Position numbers and translations under genes: made by a program. The notes under the pieces were generated by a model. That model did not search any database, was not told where the DNA came from, and was given only the letters and a program-made list of their open reading frames with translations. From positions 1 through 45,266 of the forward strand of contig NZ_BCYY01000031.1 in assembly GCF_001598435.1 (NCBI RefSeq): 45,266 nucleotides of DNA. Direction: 5' to 3'. Source of the DNA: Sphingomonas pituitosa NBRC 102491. Lineage in GTDB: Bacteria > Pseudomonadota > Alphaproteobacteria > Sphingomonadales > Sphingomonadaceae. This document shows, in pieces, positions 25,147 through 33,161 of the stretch. Numbering within the stretch: position 1 is the stretch's first letter; every line of letters begins with the position of its first letter.

Positions 25147-26394
25147 ATGTCGCAACCTACCCGTATTCTTCTTTCCCTGCTGGCCGGGCTGGCGGTCGGC
25201 GCAGCGCTGGCGGCCTTCTCCCCGCAATGGGGCCTGGCTGCAGCAGACTGGGCGCAGCCGGTCGGACAAGCCTGGCTCAACGCGCTGCAGATGACGATCG
25301 TCCCGCTGGTCGTCGCGCTGCTGATCACCGGCGTCACGGCTACCGCCGAAGCCGCTGCCGCCGGCCGGCTCGCCGGCCGTGCGATCGCGCTCTACGTGAC
25401 GCTGCTGTTCTGCTCGGCGCTGCTCGCCGCGCTGCTGACGCCGCTGTTCCTGCAGATCGCGCCGCTGCCGCAGGAATCCGCCGCCAGCCTGCGCGCCGCA
25501 CTGACCGGCGCCGAGAAGATCGGCCCCGTGCCGCCGCTGGGCGAGTTCCTGGCCGCGATCATCCCCGCCAACATCGTCAAGGCGGCGGCGGAGAACGCCT
25601 TCCTGTCGCTGATCATCTTCGCGCTGGTCTTCGCCTTCGCGATCACCCGCGTGGCGGCGGAATCGCGCGCGCTGCTCACCAACTTCTTCGTTGCGGTGCG
25701 CGACGTGATGCTGGTGGTGATCGACTGGGTGCTGTGGATCGGCCCCATCGGCGTGTTCGCGCTGGCGCTGGTCGTCGGCGCCAAGGCGGGCACCGGCGCG
25801 TTCGGCGCGCTGCTCCACTATATCCTGGTCGTCGCGAGCGTCGGCGGCGTGATCACGCTGTTCGCCTATCCCGCGGCGGTGTTCGGCGGCCGCATCGGCG
25901 TCGCCCGCATGTTCCGCGCGGCGCTCCCCAGCCAGGCGGTGGCGATCAGCACCCAGTCGTCGCTCGCCACGCTGCCGGTGATGATCGAGGGCGCCGAGGA
26001 AGTGGGCGTGCCGGTCGCCGTCTCGGGCGTCACCCTGCCGCTGGCGGTGGCGATCTTCCGCTCGACCGGGCCCGCGATGAACTTCGCCGTGGCGATCTAC
26101 ATCGCCGAATGGTTCGGCGTGCCGCTGCATCCGGCGACGCTGCTGGTGGGCGCCGTCGTCGCCACGCTGACCTCGCTCGGCTCGGTCAGCCTGCCCGGAA
26201 CGGTGAGCTATGTCAGCGCGATCTCGCCGGTCGCGGCGACGATCGGCGCGCCGATAACCCCGCTGGGCCTGCTGGTCGCGGTGGAGACGCTGCCGGACAT
26301 CATGCGCACCGTCGGCAACGTCACCTGGGACCTCGCGACGACGATCTGGCTGTCGCGCAAGGCCGAGGCGCCGGTGGCAGCACCGGCCGAATAG
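25147..26394 (+). CDS. Dicarboxylate/amino acid:cation symporter (second DAACS paralogue)
   Basis: 415 residues of the same superfamily as the gene at 8450, but divergent. The first hairpin reads ISTQSSLATLPVM near residue 275; the TM7 motif is altered to RSTGPAMNFA in place of NMDG. The final hairpin keeps PITPLGLLVAVETLPDIMRT. Loss of the NMDG core, whose Met and Asp help coordinate sodium in characterised members, suggests different ion coupling or substrate. AAAGGGCGAGC precedes the ATG. Monocistronic and divergent from glmM. Substrate unknown. Confidence 0.85.
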   Translation: MSQPTRILLSLLAGLAVGAALAAFSPQWGLAAADWAQPVGQAWLNALQMTIVPLVVALLITGVTATAEAAAAGRLAGRAIALYVTLLFCSALLAALLTPLFLQIAPLPQESAASLRAALTGAEKIGPVPPLGEFLAAIIPANIVKAAAENAFLSLIIFALVFAFAITRVAAESRALLTNFFVAVRDVMLVVIDWVLWIGPIGVFALALVVGAKAGTGAFGALLHYILVVASVGGVITLFAYPAAVFGGRIGVARMFRAALPSQAVAISTQSSLATLPVMIEGAEEVGVPVAVSGVTLPLAVAIFRSTGPAMNFAVAIYIAEWFGVPLHPATLLVGAVVATLTSLGSVSLPGTVSYVSAISPVAATIGAPITPLGLLVAVETLPDIMRTVGNVTWDLATTIWLSRKAEAPVAAPAE

Positions 26395-26530
26395 CGGCCG
26401 AGAGTCCGGCAGGAACGCGGCGCGGCCGGGTTAGGTCGTGCCCCCGACGAAGGAGCGGGTCCGCTGCAGCGCGCGGAATGGCGAAATGTGGTGGATTGCG
26501 GTCATGGCTTAGGTGCGCCAAAATCCTCTG

Positions 26531-26851
26531 ATGCTTCACACTCGCGACCTCGCCGACAGCATTGAAGTCGACGGCTTAACCTATGAGTGGGCAGTCCAGC
26601 GGGAACCGCAATGGTGCACGGCTGATGGCTGGCGGGGCTTGGTATTATCTATCCGGCAGGAAGGCGAGCAGCGCGAAGCGCTGTTGGAGTTTCCAATGCC
26701 GAAGTCTGGGAATGGTTCGCCGCACCGCAGGCGACCTAAGATCGACAAAGCGATAGTTTCCAATGGCGTCCGCGCTGCATTGGCGGCGGGCTGGGAGCCG
26801 ACTTCACGCGGTAAACCGAAAACCTACATGGTCGATGCAAACGGCTGCTAA
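26531..26851 (+). CDS. Small protein of unknown function
   Basis: 106 residues from the ATG at 26531 (a GTG at 26513 is in frame). Soluble, with EVDGLTYEWAVQREPQWCTA and WRGLVLSI as the more structured part, then a basic stretch (SPHRRRPKIDKAI) and a glycine-rich end (SRGKPKTYMVDANGC). No recognisable domain. The stretch from about 26430 to 27480 looks less GC-rich than its neighbours, which may point to separate origin. No ribosome site stands out. Probably real because the composition is protein-like and the antisense frame is poor. Confidence 0.5.
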   Translation: MLHTRDLADSIEVDGLTYEWAVQREPQWCTADGWRGLVLSIRQEGEQREALLEFPMPKSGNGSPHRRRPKIDKAIVSNGVRAALAAGWEPTSRGKPKTYMVDANGC

Positions 26852-26920
26852 TGGGCGGGATCGGCCGCTCCCGCTACCAACTCGGAACGGCGTGTTTTGG
26901 GGCGGTTGTTGCCAATCTTG

Positions 26921-27385
26921 CTACAGGAGAAGGCCGAGAAACGACGCGCCCGGAACTGGATTGAAGGAAATCGGCTCCGCTGCGACGAAGTTGAAGGCGT
27001 CATAGAGTTTCCGGGCGGAGACGGACTTCTCTTGCACGTCGAGCCTCATGTCGCGGTACCCGACGCCCCGAGCCTCCGCGATTAATCGTTCAACCAGCTT
27101 GTGGCCCACCTGTTTGCCCCGCGCTTCCGGACGCACATAAAGCCGCTTCATCTCACATATGCCGGCATCGACCTCGCGCAACGCGACGCAACCTTCGATG
27201 ACGCCGCCCCGATCTGCGAGCAGAATGCATCCTTTTGGCGCCGCATATTTGCCAGGCAAATTTGCAAATTCGGCGTCGTTCCCCTGATAGTCGAGATTGA
27301 CCGGGGAGTTGGCGATGAACTCACGCCAGATGCTCAGCACCGAAGCGGTGTCATCGGGGAAGGTCGCATGCCTGATGAGCGTCAT
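26921..27385 (-). CDS. GNAT family N-acetyltransferase
   Basis: 154 residues. The acetyl-CoA fold is clear: ILLADRGGVIEGCVALREVD (strands 2-4), EMKRLYVRPEARGKQVGHKLVERL with the pyrophosphate loop R-x-x-x-x-G-K-x-x-G (motif A), and DVQEKSVSARKLYDAFNFV (motif B). GNATs acetylate amines, from antibiotics to protein N-termini; the substrate cannot be told. It sits alone, downstream of and divergent from nothing obviously related, in the less GC-rich stretch. Confidence 0.85.
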   Translation of the reverse strand: MTLIRHATFPDDTASVLSIWREFIANSPVNLDYQGNDAEFANLPGKYAAPKGCILLADRGGVIEGCVALREVDAGICEMKRLYVRPEARGKQVGHKLVERLIAEARGVGYRDMRLDVQEKSVSARKLYDAFNFVAAEPISFNPVPGASFLGLLL

Positions 27386-27519
27386 AGCATCATAGGCTAG
27401 CGAATATCGTGGCGGTAATTTGACGTCGTTGTAGCGACCCTGAACGGCAAGAAGTGGGCGCTTTCTGCCGCGCCATTTGTCTCCGCGCGGCTGCCGCCGG
27501 GCAACCGCGCGGGCCTAGC

Positions 27520-28866
27520 CTATTTGAGCAGCACCAGTTCCTCGGCCATCGTCGGGTGCAGCGCCACGGTGGCGTCGAAGTCGTCCTTGGTCAGCCCCGC
27601 CTTCACCGCGACGGCCGCCGCCTGCAGGATCTCCGGCGCGTCCGGCCCGATCATGTGGAGGCCCACCACCCGGCCGGTCACGCCGTCGCAGATCATCTTG
27701 TAGAGCGACCGCTCGTGCCGCCCGGCGAGCACGTTCTTCATCGCCCGGAAGTCCGAGGTATAGACCTTCACCGAGCCGAGCGTGTTGCGCGCCTCGCCCT
27801 CGGTCATCCCCACCGCAGCGATCGGCGGGTGGCTGAACACCGCGCTCGGGATGCAGTGATAATCGACCTGGTGCGGCTTGCCGCCGAACAGCGTGTCGGC
27901 AAAGGCCTGGCCCTCGCGGATCGCCACCGGGGTCAGCTGCACGCGGTTGGTCACGTCGCCGACCGCATAGATGCTGTCCACCGAGCTGCGATTGTCGGCA
28001 TCCACCTTCACCGCGCCCTTGTCGTCGAGTTCGACGCCGACCGCCTCCAGCCCGAGCCCCTTGGTGTTGGGCACGCGGCCGGTGGCGAACAGCACGCAGT
28101 CCACCTCGATCGGGTCGTGCCCGCTCATCGAGACCAGCAGGCTGCCATCGGCCTGCTTCTCGATCTTCTCGAACTCGGCGAAGAAGCGGAAATCGATGCC
28201 CTTGGTCATCGAGATCTGCAGCAACCGGTCACGAACCTGTGCGTCGTAGCCGCGCAGGATCACGTCCGTGCGGTTGACCAGCGTCACCTTCGCGCCGAAT
28301 TCGTTGAAGATGCCGGCGAACTCGTTGGCGATATAGCCACCGCCGGCGATCAGCACACGGCGCGGCATCGTCTCGAGGTGGAAGACCTCGTTCGAGGTGA
28401 TGCCATGCTCGCTGCCGGGGAAGCTCGGCACATGCGGGTGCGCGCCGGTGGCGATCAGGATCGTCTTGGCGCTGACCTTGCGGCCGCTGCCCAGCGTCAC
28501 CTCGTGCGCGCCGGTAACGGTGGCGCGGTCGAGGAGGATCTCGACGCCGTTATTCTCCAGCCCCTGGGTGTAGAGGCCGTTGAGCCGGTCGACATCGGCC
28601 AGCACATTGTCGCGCAGCACCGGCCAGTCGAACCGGCAATCGGGCACGTCCCAGCCGAAGCGGCGCGCGTCCTTCAGGTCCTCGGCGAAATGCGCGCCGA
28701 AGATGAGGAGCTTCTTGGGCACGCAGCCGCGGATCACGCAGGTGCCGCCGACGCGATACTCCTCCGCCACCGCGACCTTGGCGCCGTACGCCGCCGACAT
28801 GCGCGAGGCCCGGGTGCCGCCGGAACCTGCGCCGATCACGAACAGGTCGAAGTCATAGTCGGACAT
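27520..28866 (-). CDS. gor: Glutathione-disulfide reductase
   Basis: 448 residues. Reduces glutathione disulfide with NADPH via FAD. FAD motif FVIGAGSGGTRASRMSA at the N-terminus; the redox disulfide in GGTCVIRGCVPKK; the second nucleotide site ILIATGAHPH and the NADPH Rossmann loop VLIAGGGYIANEFAGI; the dimer-interface catalytic HPTMAEE near the C-terminus. The ATG at 28866 is used (a TTG one codon earlier is in frame) and overlaps the VapC stop in TGATG, so this essential-type redox gene is translationally tied to a toxin gene. Confidence 0.95.
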   Translation of the reverse strand: MSDYDFDLFVIGAGSGGTRASRMSAAYGAKVAVAEEYRVGGTCVIRGCVPKKLLIFGAHFAEDLKDARRFGWDVPDCRFDWPVLRDNVLADVDRLNGLYTQGLENNGVEILLDRATVTGAHEVTLGSGRKVSAKTILIATGAHPHVPSFPGSEHGITSNEVFHLETMPRRVLIAGGGYIANEFAGIFNEFGAKVTLVNRTDVILRGYDAQVRDRLLQISMTKGIDFRFFAEFEKIEKQADGSLLVSMSGHDPIEVDCVLFATGRVPNTKGLGLEAVGVELDDKGAVKVDADNRSSVDSIYAVGDVTNRVQLTPVAIREGQAFADTLFGGKPHQVDYHCIPSAVFSHPPIAAVGMTEGEARNTLGSVKVYTSDFRAMKNVLAGRHERSLYKMICDGVTGRVVGLHMIGPDAPEILQAAAVAVKAGLTKDDFDATVALHPTMAEELVLLK

Positions 28867-29276
28867 CAATTCACTCCTGGACGGTTGACCGCCGAGACCA
28901 GCCCGAGATGCTCGACAAAGGGCTCGAAGTCGCGGTCAGAAAAGAGCAACGGGCGGTTTTCCCGAATGCAGTAGGTGGCGATCAGCGTATCGATCGTCTT
29001 GCGGATGGTAATGCCCTGGGCGCGCAGCAGCCGGTAATTGGCGGCCGCAGCAATCGCCAATTCGGCCCCGCCCAGCGTCACGACGTCCAGCATCGTCAGC
29101 AGGTCGCGCGCCAAGGCGAAATCCTTGTCGGTGCGCGTTCCCTGCAGCACTTCGGCCAGCACCAGATCGGCGGTACACAGCGAGAAACGCGGCAATGCCT
29201 GCTTGAGCCAGTTGGTTTCGCGCGTGTCGCGGGCATTGAGAAAATCGATCCAGACGCTGCTGTCGACCAGGATCAT
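28866..29276 (-). CDS. vapC: VapC-type PIN-domain ribonuclease toxin
   Basis: 136 residues with the PIN fold and its four acidic metal ligands: Asp5 (MILVDSSVWIDF), Glu42 (LVLAEVLQGT), Asp96 (TIDTLIATY) and Asp114 (LLFSDRDFEPF). PIN toxins cleave RNA, often initiator or other tRNAs, and are neutralised by a partner VapB. It overlaps vapB by 4 nt (ATGA), and its stop overlaps the gor start. Cognate pairing with vapB is inferred from this layout. Confidence 0.9.
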   Translation of the reverse strand: MILVDSSVWIDFLNARDTRETNWLKQALPRFSLCTADLVLAEVLQGTRTDKDFALARDLLTMLDVVTLGGAELAIAAAANYRLLRAQGITIRKTIDTLIATYCIRENRPLLFSDRDFEPFVEHLGLVSAVNRPGVN

Positions 29277-29479
29277 TCGGCGGGGAGGTGCTTGCTGGTG
29301 CGCATCGCCTCCAGATCACCGTCCCAGCCGCGCCCCCAAAGCTGCAACAGCGCCTCCTGCTGGCGCAGGCGCAACGTTTCGCGCAGCGCGCGGTCCACCG
29401 CCTCGCGCTTGGTGCGCGCGCCGGTGAGCCGCATCACCTGCGCCATCAACTCGGGGTCGATGTCGATATTGGTCCGCAT
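29273..29479 (-). CDS. vapB: VapB-type antitoxin
   Basis: 68 residues. The N-terminus (MRTNIDIDPELMAQVMRLTG) with TKREAVDRALRETLRL is a ribbon-helix-helix DNA-binding domain as in VapB/DUF2191. The C-terminal part (LLQLWGRGWDGDLEAM) would bind the toxin. The ATG at 29479 was chosen over the extension to 29503. Likely represses its own promoter; two ATACACAT direct repeats lie 5-34 bp upstream. Confidence 0.88.
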   Translation of the reverse strand: MRTNIDIDPELMAQVMRLTGARTKREAVDRALRETLRLRQQEALLQLWGRGWDGDLEAMRTSKHLPAE

Positions 29480-29483
29480 GGGG

Positions 29484-29513
29484 ATACACATCCTTCCCGC
29501 CAAGCATACACAT
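29484..29513. promoter_or_regulatory. Direct repeats in the vapBC promoter
   Basis: ATACACAT occurs at 29484-29491 and again at 29506-29513, a 22-bp spacing that puts both on one face of the helix. They lie immediately upstream of vapB, the usual place for ribbon-helix-helix autoregulation. Operator role is inferred. Confidence 0.5.
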
Positions 29514-29539
29514 AGGCGCGGTGCATCCCCACAACAAGC

Positions 29540-29848
29540 TCACCGCTTGCGGACAAACTCCGCGCGCAGGACGAGACCCTTGATGCCGTCGAACTTGCAG
29601 TCGATCTCCTGCGCGTCGCCGGTCAGGCGGATCGACTTGATCAGCGTGCCGCGCTTCAGCGTCTGGCCCGCACCCTTCACGGTCAGGTCCTTGATCAGCG
29701 TCACCTGGTCGCCGTCCTGCAGCAGGTTGCCGACCGAGTCGCGCACTTCCACCACGTCCGCCGCATCGGCCTTGGCCGCGGCCTCGGCGGCGGGGACCCA
29801 CTCCCCGCTCGCCTCGTCGTATACATAGTCTTCGTCGCTGCCGCTCAT
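29540..29848 (-). CDS. PhnA/YjdM-family protein
   Basis: 102 residues. The C-terminal half (VEVRDSVGNLLQDGDQVTLI, KDLTVKGAGQTLKRGTLIKS, and the IDCKFDGIKGLVLRAEFVRK end) is the SH3-like PhnA domain. The N-terminal zinc ribbon of E. coli YjdM is missing; instead there is an acidic YVYDEASGEWVPA segment. The historic name alkylphosphonate utilisation is not supported biochemically, so the role is unknown. Its start region overlaps the pgi stop by 4 nt (ATGA), making it the downstream partner of pgi. Confidence 0.82.
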   Translation of the reverse strand: MSGSDEDYVYDEASGEWVPAAEAAAKADAADVVEVRDSVGNLLQDGDQVTLIKDLTVKGAGQTLKRGTLIKSIRLTGDAQEIDCKFDGIKGLVLRAEFVRKR

Positions 29849-31341
29849 GCGCCAAATGCCCTTTGAATCAGATCGTTGGTGGAGGGATCGAAATCGAGCC
29901 CGCCCTTGTCGGCCGCCTTGGCCATTTCCTTGCCCAGCTCGACGCCGAACTGGTCGAACGGGTTGATGCCGAGCAGCACCGCATTCACGAACACGCGGTG
30001 CTCGTAGAAGGCGATCAGCGCGCCCAGCGTGCGCGGATCGAGGCTGTCGAGCAGCAGCGTCGACGACGGCCGATCGCCCGGATAGCTGCGCGCAGGGTCT
30101 TCATGCCCCTTGCCCGCCATCAGCGCCGCGCCTTGCGCGAACATGTTGAGCAGCAGCTGGCGGTGATGCTCGGGCGCCAGCGCATCGCCCGCCTCGATCA
30201 CGCCGACGAATTCGAGCGGCACCAGGTGCGTGCCCTGGTGGAGCAGCTGGAACACCGCATGCTGCGCATCGGTGCCGACGCCGCCCCAGGTGATCGCCGC
30301 AGTCGGCCAGGTCACGACCTCGCCCTCGGCGGTGACGCGCTTGCCGTTCGATTCCATCTCCAGCTGCTGGAGATAGCTCGGCAGCAGCTTCAGCCGCTCG
30401 TCATAGGCGAAGGTCGCCCGCGTCTCGCAGCCGCGCGCCTGGGTGTAATAGAGGTCCGCGAACGCCGCGAGCGCCGGGGCGTTCTGGTGGAGATCGGTCA
30501 GGCGGAAGTGGCGGTCCATCTCGGCCGCGCCTTCCAGCAGTTCCTCGAACGCGTCCCAGCCCAGCGCCAGCGCCGCCGGGAAGCCGATCGACGACCACAG
30601 CGAATAGCGGCCGCCGACGCTCTCGAAGAACGGCAGCACGCGCGTCTCGTCGACCCCCCATTCCACCGCCTTGTCCGGCGAGGCGGTCAGCGCGATTACC
30701 TGGCCATAGGGATCCTCGACACCGCCCTCGGCCATCCAGCTGAGCGCGCTCTGTGCGTTGAGCATCGTCTCGGTCGTCGTGAAGGTCTTGCTGGCGATCA
30801 CCAGCAGCGTCGCCTGCGGATCGAAGGCGTCCATCGCGTCTTCGAGCGCCACGCCGTCGACATTGGAGACGATCGCCACGTCATAGCGGTCCATGTCGCG
30901 GCCCAGCGCGTCGACCAGCAGGTCCGGCCCCAGCGCGGAGCCGCCGATGCCGATATGGAGGATGTGGCGGATCGGCCCCAGCGCCTCGGCCTCGATCGCG
31001 TCGATCAGCGCGCGCATGCGGGCATGCTGGCCGCGGGCGCGGGCGACGCTCTCGGGGGCGCCCTCATAGCGCTCGGCGGTGTGCTCGGCGGCGCGGCCCT
31101 CGGTGACGTTGACCACCTCGCCCGCAAACAGCGCATCGCGCTTGCCCGTGAAGTCCATCTGCTGCGCCAGCGTGGCGAAGGCCGCCACGGCATCGGCGGT
31201 CAGGTGCGTCTTCGACCAGTCGAAATGGATGCCCGCGACATCGGCGCTCAGCCGCGACAGCCGCTCGGCGTCGGCAGCGAACAGGTCGGTCAGCTTGGTT
31301 TGGGGGAGGGCTTGGATCGGCGTCCAGTCGGGCAAGGCCAT
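29845..31341 (-). CDS. pgi: Glucose-6-phosphate isomerase
   Basis: 498 residues. Interconverts glucose-6-phosphate and fructose-6-phosphate. Motifs: HIGIGGSALGP, the signature VIASKTFTTTETMLNA, VGGRYSLWSSIGFPAALALG, catalytic QLLHQGTHLVPLEF and GINPFDQFGVELGK. In this organism group glucose is mostly broken down through the Entner-Doudoroff route, so Pgi mainly recycles fructose-6-phosphate or serves gluconeogenesis (inference). The ATG at 31341 is 6 nt after AAGGAG; the in-frame ATG at 31347 has no spacing and is rejected. Divergent from lepB. Confidence 0.97.
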   Translation of the reverse strand: MALPDWTPIQALPQTKLTDLFAADAERLSRLSADVAGIHFDWSKTHLTADAVAAFATLAQQMDFTGKRDALFAGEVVNVTEGRAAEHTAERYEGAPESVARARGQHARMRALIDAIEAEALGPIRHILHIGIGGSALGPDLLVDALGRDMDRYDVAIVSNVDGVALEDAMDAFDPQATLLVIASKTFTTTETMLNAQSALSWMAEGGVEDPYGQVIALTASPDKAVEWGVDETRVLPFFESVGGRYSLWSSIGFPAALALGWDAFEELLEGAAEMDRHFRLTDLHQNAPALAAFADLYYTQARGCETRATFAYDERLKLLPSYLQQLEMESNGKRVTAEGEVVTWPTAAITWGGVGTDAQHAVFQLLHQGTHLVPLEFVGVIEAGDALAPEHHRQLLLNMFAQGAALMAGKGHEDPARSYPGDRPSSTLLLDSLDPRTLGALIAFYEHRVFVNAVLLGINPFDQFGVELGKEMAKAADKGGLDFDPSTNDLIQRAFGA

Positions 31342-31446
31342 ATTCATCTCCTTGGTGGCAGGGGTTCCCCTATCGTCCCGCACCGGCCCATTCCAGCCTC
31401 ATTCCGCCGCTTGACCTCCCCGCCGCGCCCTAGCAGAGCAGTGCCC

Positions 31447-32310
31447 ATGGAAACGCCCGCCTCCACCGAACCCGTCGCCACGCGCCCCGAAAACGTGCAA
31501 GCGCCTGTCGCAAAGCCGGAAAAGCCGAAATCGGAGTGGCGGGACCTCGCCACCTTCCTGCTCAAGCTGGCGCTGATCGTGTTCGTGGTGCGCAGCTTCA
31601 TCTTCTCGCCGTTCAGCATTCCGAGCGAGTCGATGCTGCCGCGGCTGCTGATCGGCGACTATCTGTTCATTACCAAGTGGAACTATGGCTATTCCAAGCA
31701 CTCGCTGCCGTGGAGCGTGCCGCTGATCCCGGGCCGCATCCTGCCGCGCGACCCTTCGCGCGGCGATGTGGTGGTGTTCAAGGCGCCGAACCATAATGGC
31801 GAGGACTGGATCAAGCGCGTGATCGGCCTGCCGGGCGACACGATCGAGATGGTGAACGGCCAGGTGATCCTGAACGGCAAGCCGGTGCCCAAGCAGCGTA
31901 TCGCCGATTTCGTGCTGCCGATCAGCCCGAACTTCACCCATTGCCCGACGCAGTTCCAGACGGCGGACGCCAAGGGCGCGCCCGTCTGCCGCATCCCGCA
32001 GTTCCGCGAGACGCTGCCGAACGGCAAGCAGTATAATGTGCTCGACCAGGACAATCTGCCGCAGGACAACACGCAAGTGTTCACCGTCCCCGCCGGCCAC
32101 GTCTTCCTGATGGGCGACAACCGCGACAACTCCACCGACAGCCGCTTCCAGCAGCCGCCCTATGGCTCGGGCATCGGCTTCGTGCCGATCGAGAATATCG
32201 AGGGCAAGGCGGTCGTGAACTTCTGGTCGACCGATGGCGGCGCCAACTGGCTCCTCCCCTGGACCTGGTTCACCGCGGCCCGGTGGAACCGGATCGGAGA
32301 AGGCTTCTGA
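31447..32310 (+). CDS. lepB: Signal peptidase I
   Basis: 287 residues. Cleaves signal peptides of exported proteins at the outer face of the inner membrane. A Pro/Lys-rich cytoplasmic N-terminus is followed by one membrane helix (LLKLALIVFVVRSFIFSPF). Catalytic Ser62 in PSESMLP, Lys123 in WIKRVIGLPGD, and box E GDNRDNSTDSR are present. A second helix, if any, is absent. Starts at ATG 31447; the GTG two codons earlier is an alternative. First gene of lepB-rnc-era; only 2 nt separate its stop from the rnc GTG. Confidence 0.96.
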   Translation: METPASTEPVATRPENVQAPVAKPEKPKSEWRDLATFLLKLALIVFVVRSFIFSPFSIPSESMLPRLLIGDYLFITKWNYGYSKHSLPWSVPLIPGRILPRDPSRGDVVVFKAPNHNGEDWIKRVIGLPGDTIEMVNGQVILNGKPVPKQRIADFVLPISPNFTHCPTQFQTADAKGAPVCRIPQFRETLPNGKQYNVLDQDNLPQDNTQVFTVPAGHVFLMGDNRDNSTDSRFQQPPYGSGIGFVPIENIEGKAVVNFWSTDGGANWLLPWTWFTAARWNRIGEGF

Positions 32311-32312
32311 GC

Positions 32313-32978
32313 GTGCCCGATCTGGGCGGCTGGGTCGCAAAGACCTTCGGCCGCCCCGCGAAAGACCTGCCCGCCTTCCAGCGCGCGCTGACGCACGGCA
32401 GCCAGGCCGCCGGCAACTACCAGCGGCTCGAGTTCCTCGGCGACCGCGTGCTCGGCCTGATCGTCGCCGAATGGCTGTTCGAGCGGTTCCCGGAAGAGCC
32501 GGAGGGTGCCTTGTCGCGCCGGCTCAACTCGCTGGTCACCGGCCCGGTCTGCGCCGATGTCGCGCGCGAGCTGGGCGTGGTGCCGCACCTCCGCCTCGGC
32601 AAGCAGGCGCGCGACGACGGTGCTGCGGACAGCGACAATGTGCTGGGCGACGTGATGGAGGCGCTGATCGGCGCCTATTATCGCGAGTCCGGGCTCGACG
32701 CGGTGCGCCTCTTCATCCGCAGCGCCTGGGGCGACCGGATCGATGCGCACGCCAAGGCGCCCAAGCATCCCAAGTCGGCGCTCCAGGAATGGGCGGCTGC
32801 GCGCAATCGCAAGCCCCCGGAATATGAGATCGTCGATCGCTCCGGCCCCAACCACGCGCCGCGCTTCACGGTGAAGGTGTCGATCGGCAAGCTGGCGGAA
32901 GCCAGCGCCGAGGGCAGCAACAAGCAGGAAGCCGAAACCGCCGCCGCCGCGGCGCTGCTCGCGAAGCTGGGCGGCTGA
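32313..32978 (+). CDS. rnc: Ribonuclease III
   Basis: 221 residues. Cuts double-stranded RNA, including rRNA precursors. The catalytic signature is QRLEFLGDRVLGL near residue 38, with a second acidic cluster in DNVLGDVMEALIGAYY. The C-terminal double-stranded-RNA-binding domain runs from PKSALQEWAAARNRKPPEYE to the end (EGSNKQEAETAAAAALLAKL). GTG at 32313 is taken as start because it directly follows lepB and GGAGAAGG lies upstream; a longer frame from 32283 would overlap lepB. Confidence 0.95.
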   Translation: MPDLGGWVAKTFGRPAKDLPAFQRALTHGSQAAGNYQRLEFLGDRVLGLIVAEWLFERFPEEPEGALSRRLNSLVTGPVCADVARELGVVPHLRLGKQARDDGAADSDNVLGDVMEALIGAYYRESGLDAVRLFIRSAWGDRIDAHAKAPKHPKSALQEWAAARNRKPPEYEIVDRSGPNHAPRFTVKVSIGKLAEASAEGSNKQEAETAAAAALLAKLGG

Positions 32979-33005
32979 CCGAAGTATCCCTGCGCCCAAA
33001 GCATC

Positions 33006-33100
33006 GTCATCCCGGCGAAAGCCGGGATCCAGAACCTTCTACGCCATGGCTCGAGCCGAGCCGGTGAGGGCAATGGATCCCGACTTTCGTCGGGATGACG
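33006..33100. repeat. REP-like palindromic repeat pair, copy 2
   Basis: Two inverted halves: GTCATCCCGGCGAAAGCCGG near 33006 and GGATCCCGACTTTCGTCGGG near 33075, separated by about 45 bp of unrelated sequence. Same design as 21609-21702. It separates rnc from era inside an otherwise compact operon. Confidence 0.75.
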
Positions 33101-33161
33101 GGTTTTCGGCTTCAAACAGCCCCCTCGCCCCCATCCCCATTCCCCAGTACAATCGGAACCC

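Noticed and set aside
27470..27515. GC-rich hairpin downstream of gor
   Set aside because: CCGCGCGG is self-palindromic and common in such DNA; no T-tract follows.
29863..31446. Upstream extension of the lepB frame across pgi
   Set aside because: It is antisense to pgi and has no protein-like order; signal peptidase begins at 31447.
21609..33100. CRISPR-like spacing of repeats
   Set aside because: Only two copies 11 kb apart, with internal dyad structure; no array and no cas genes.
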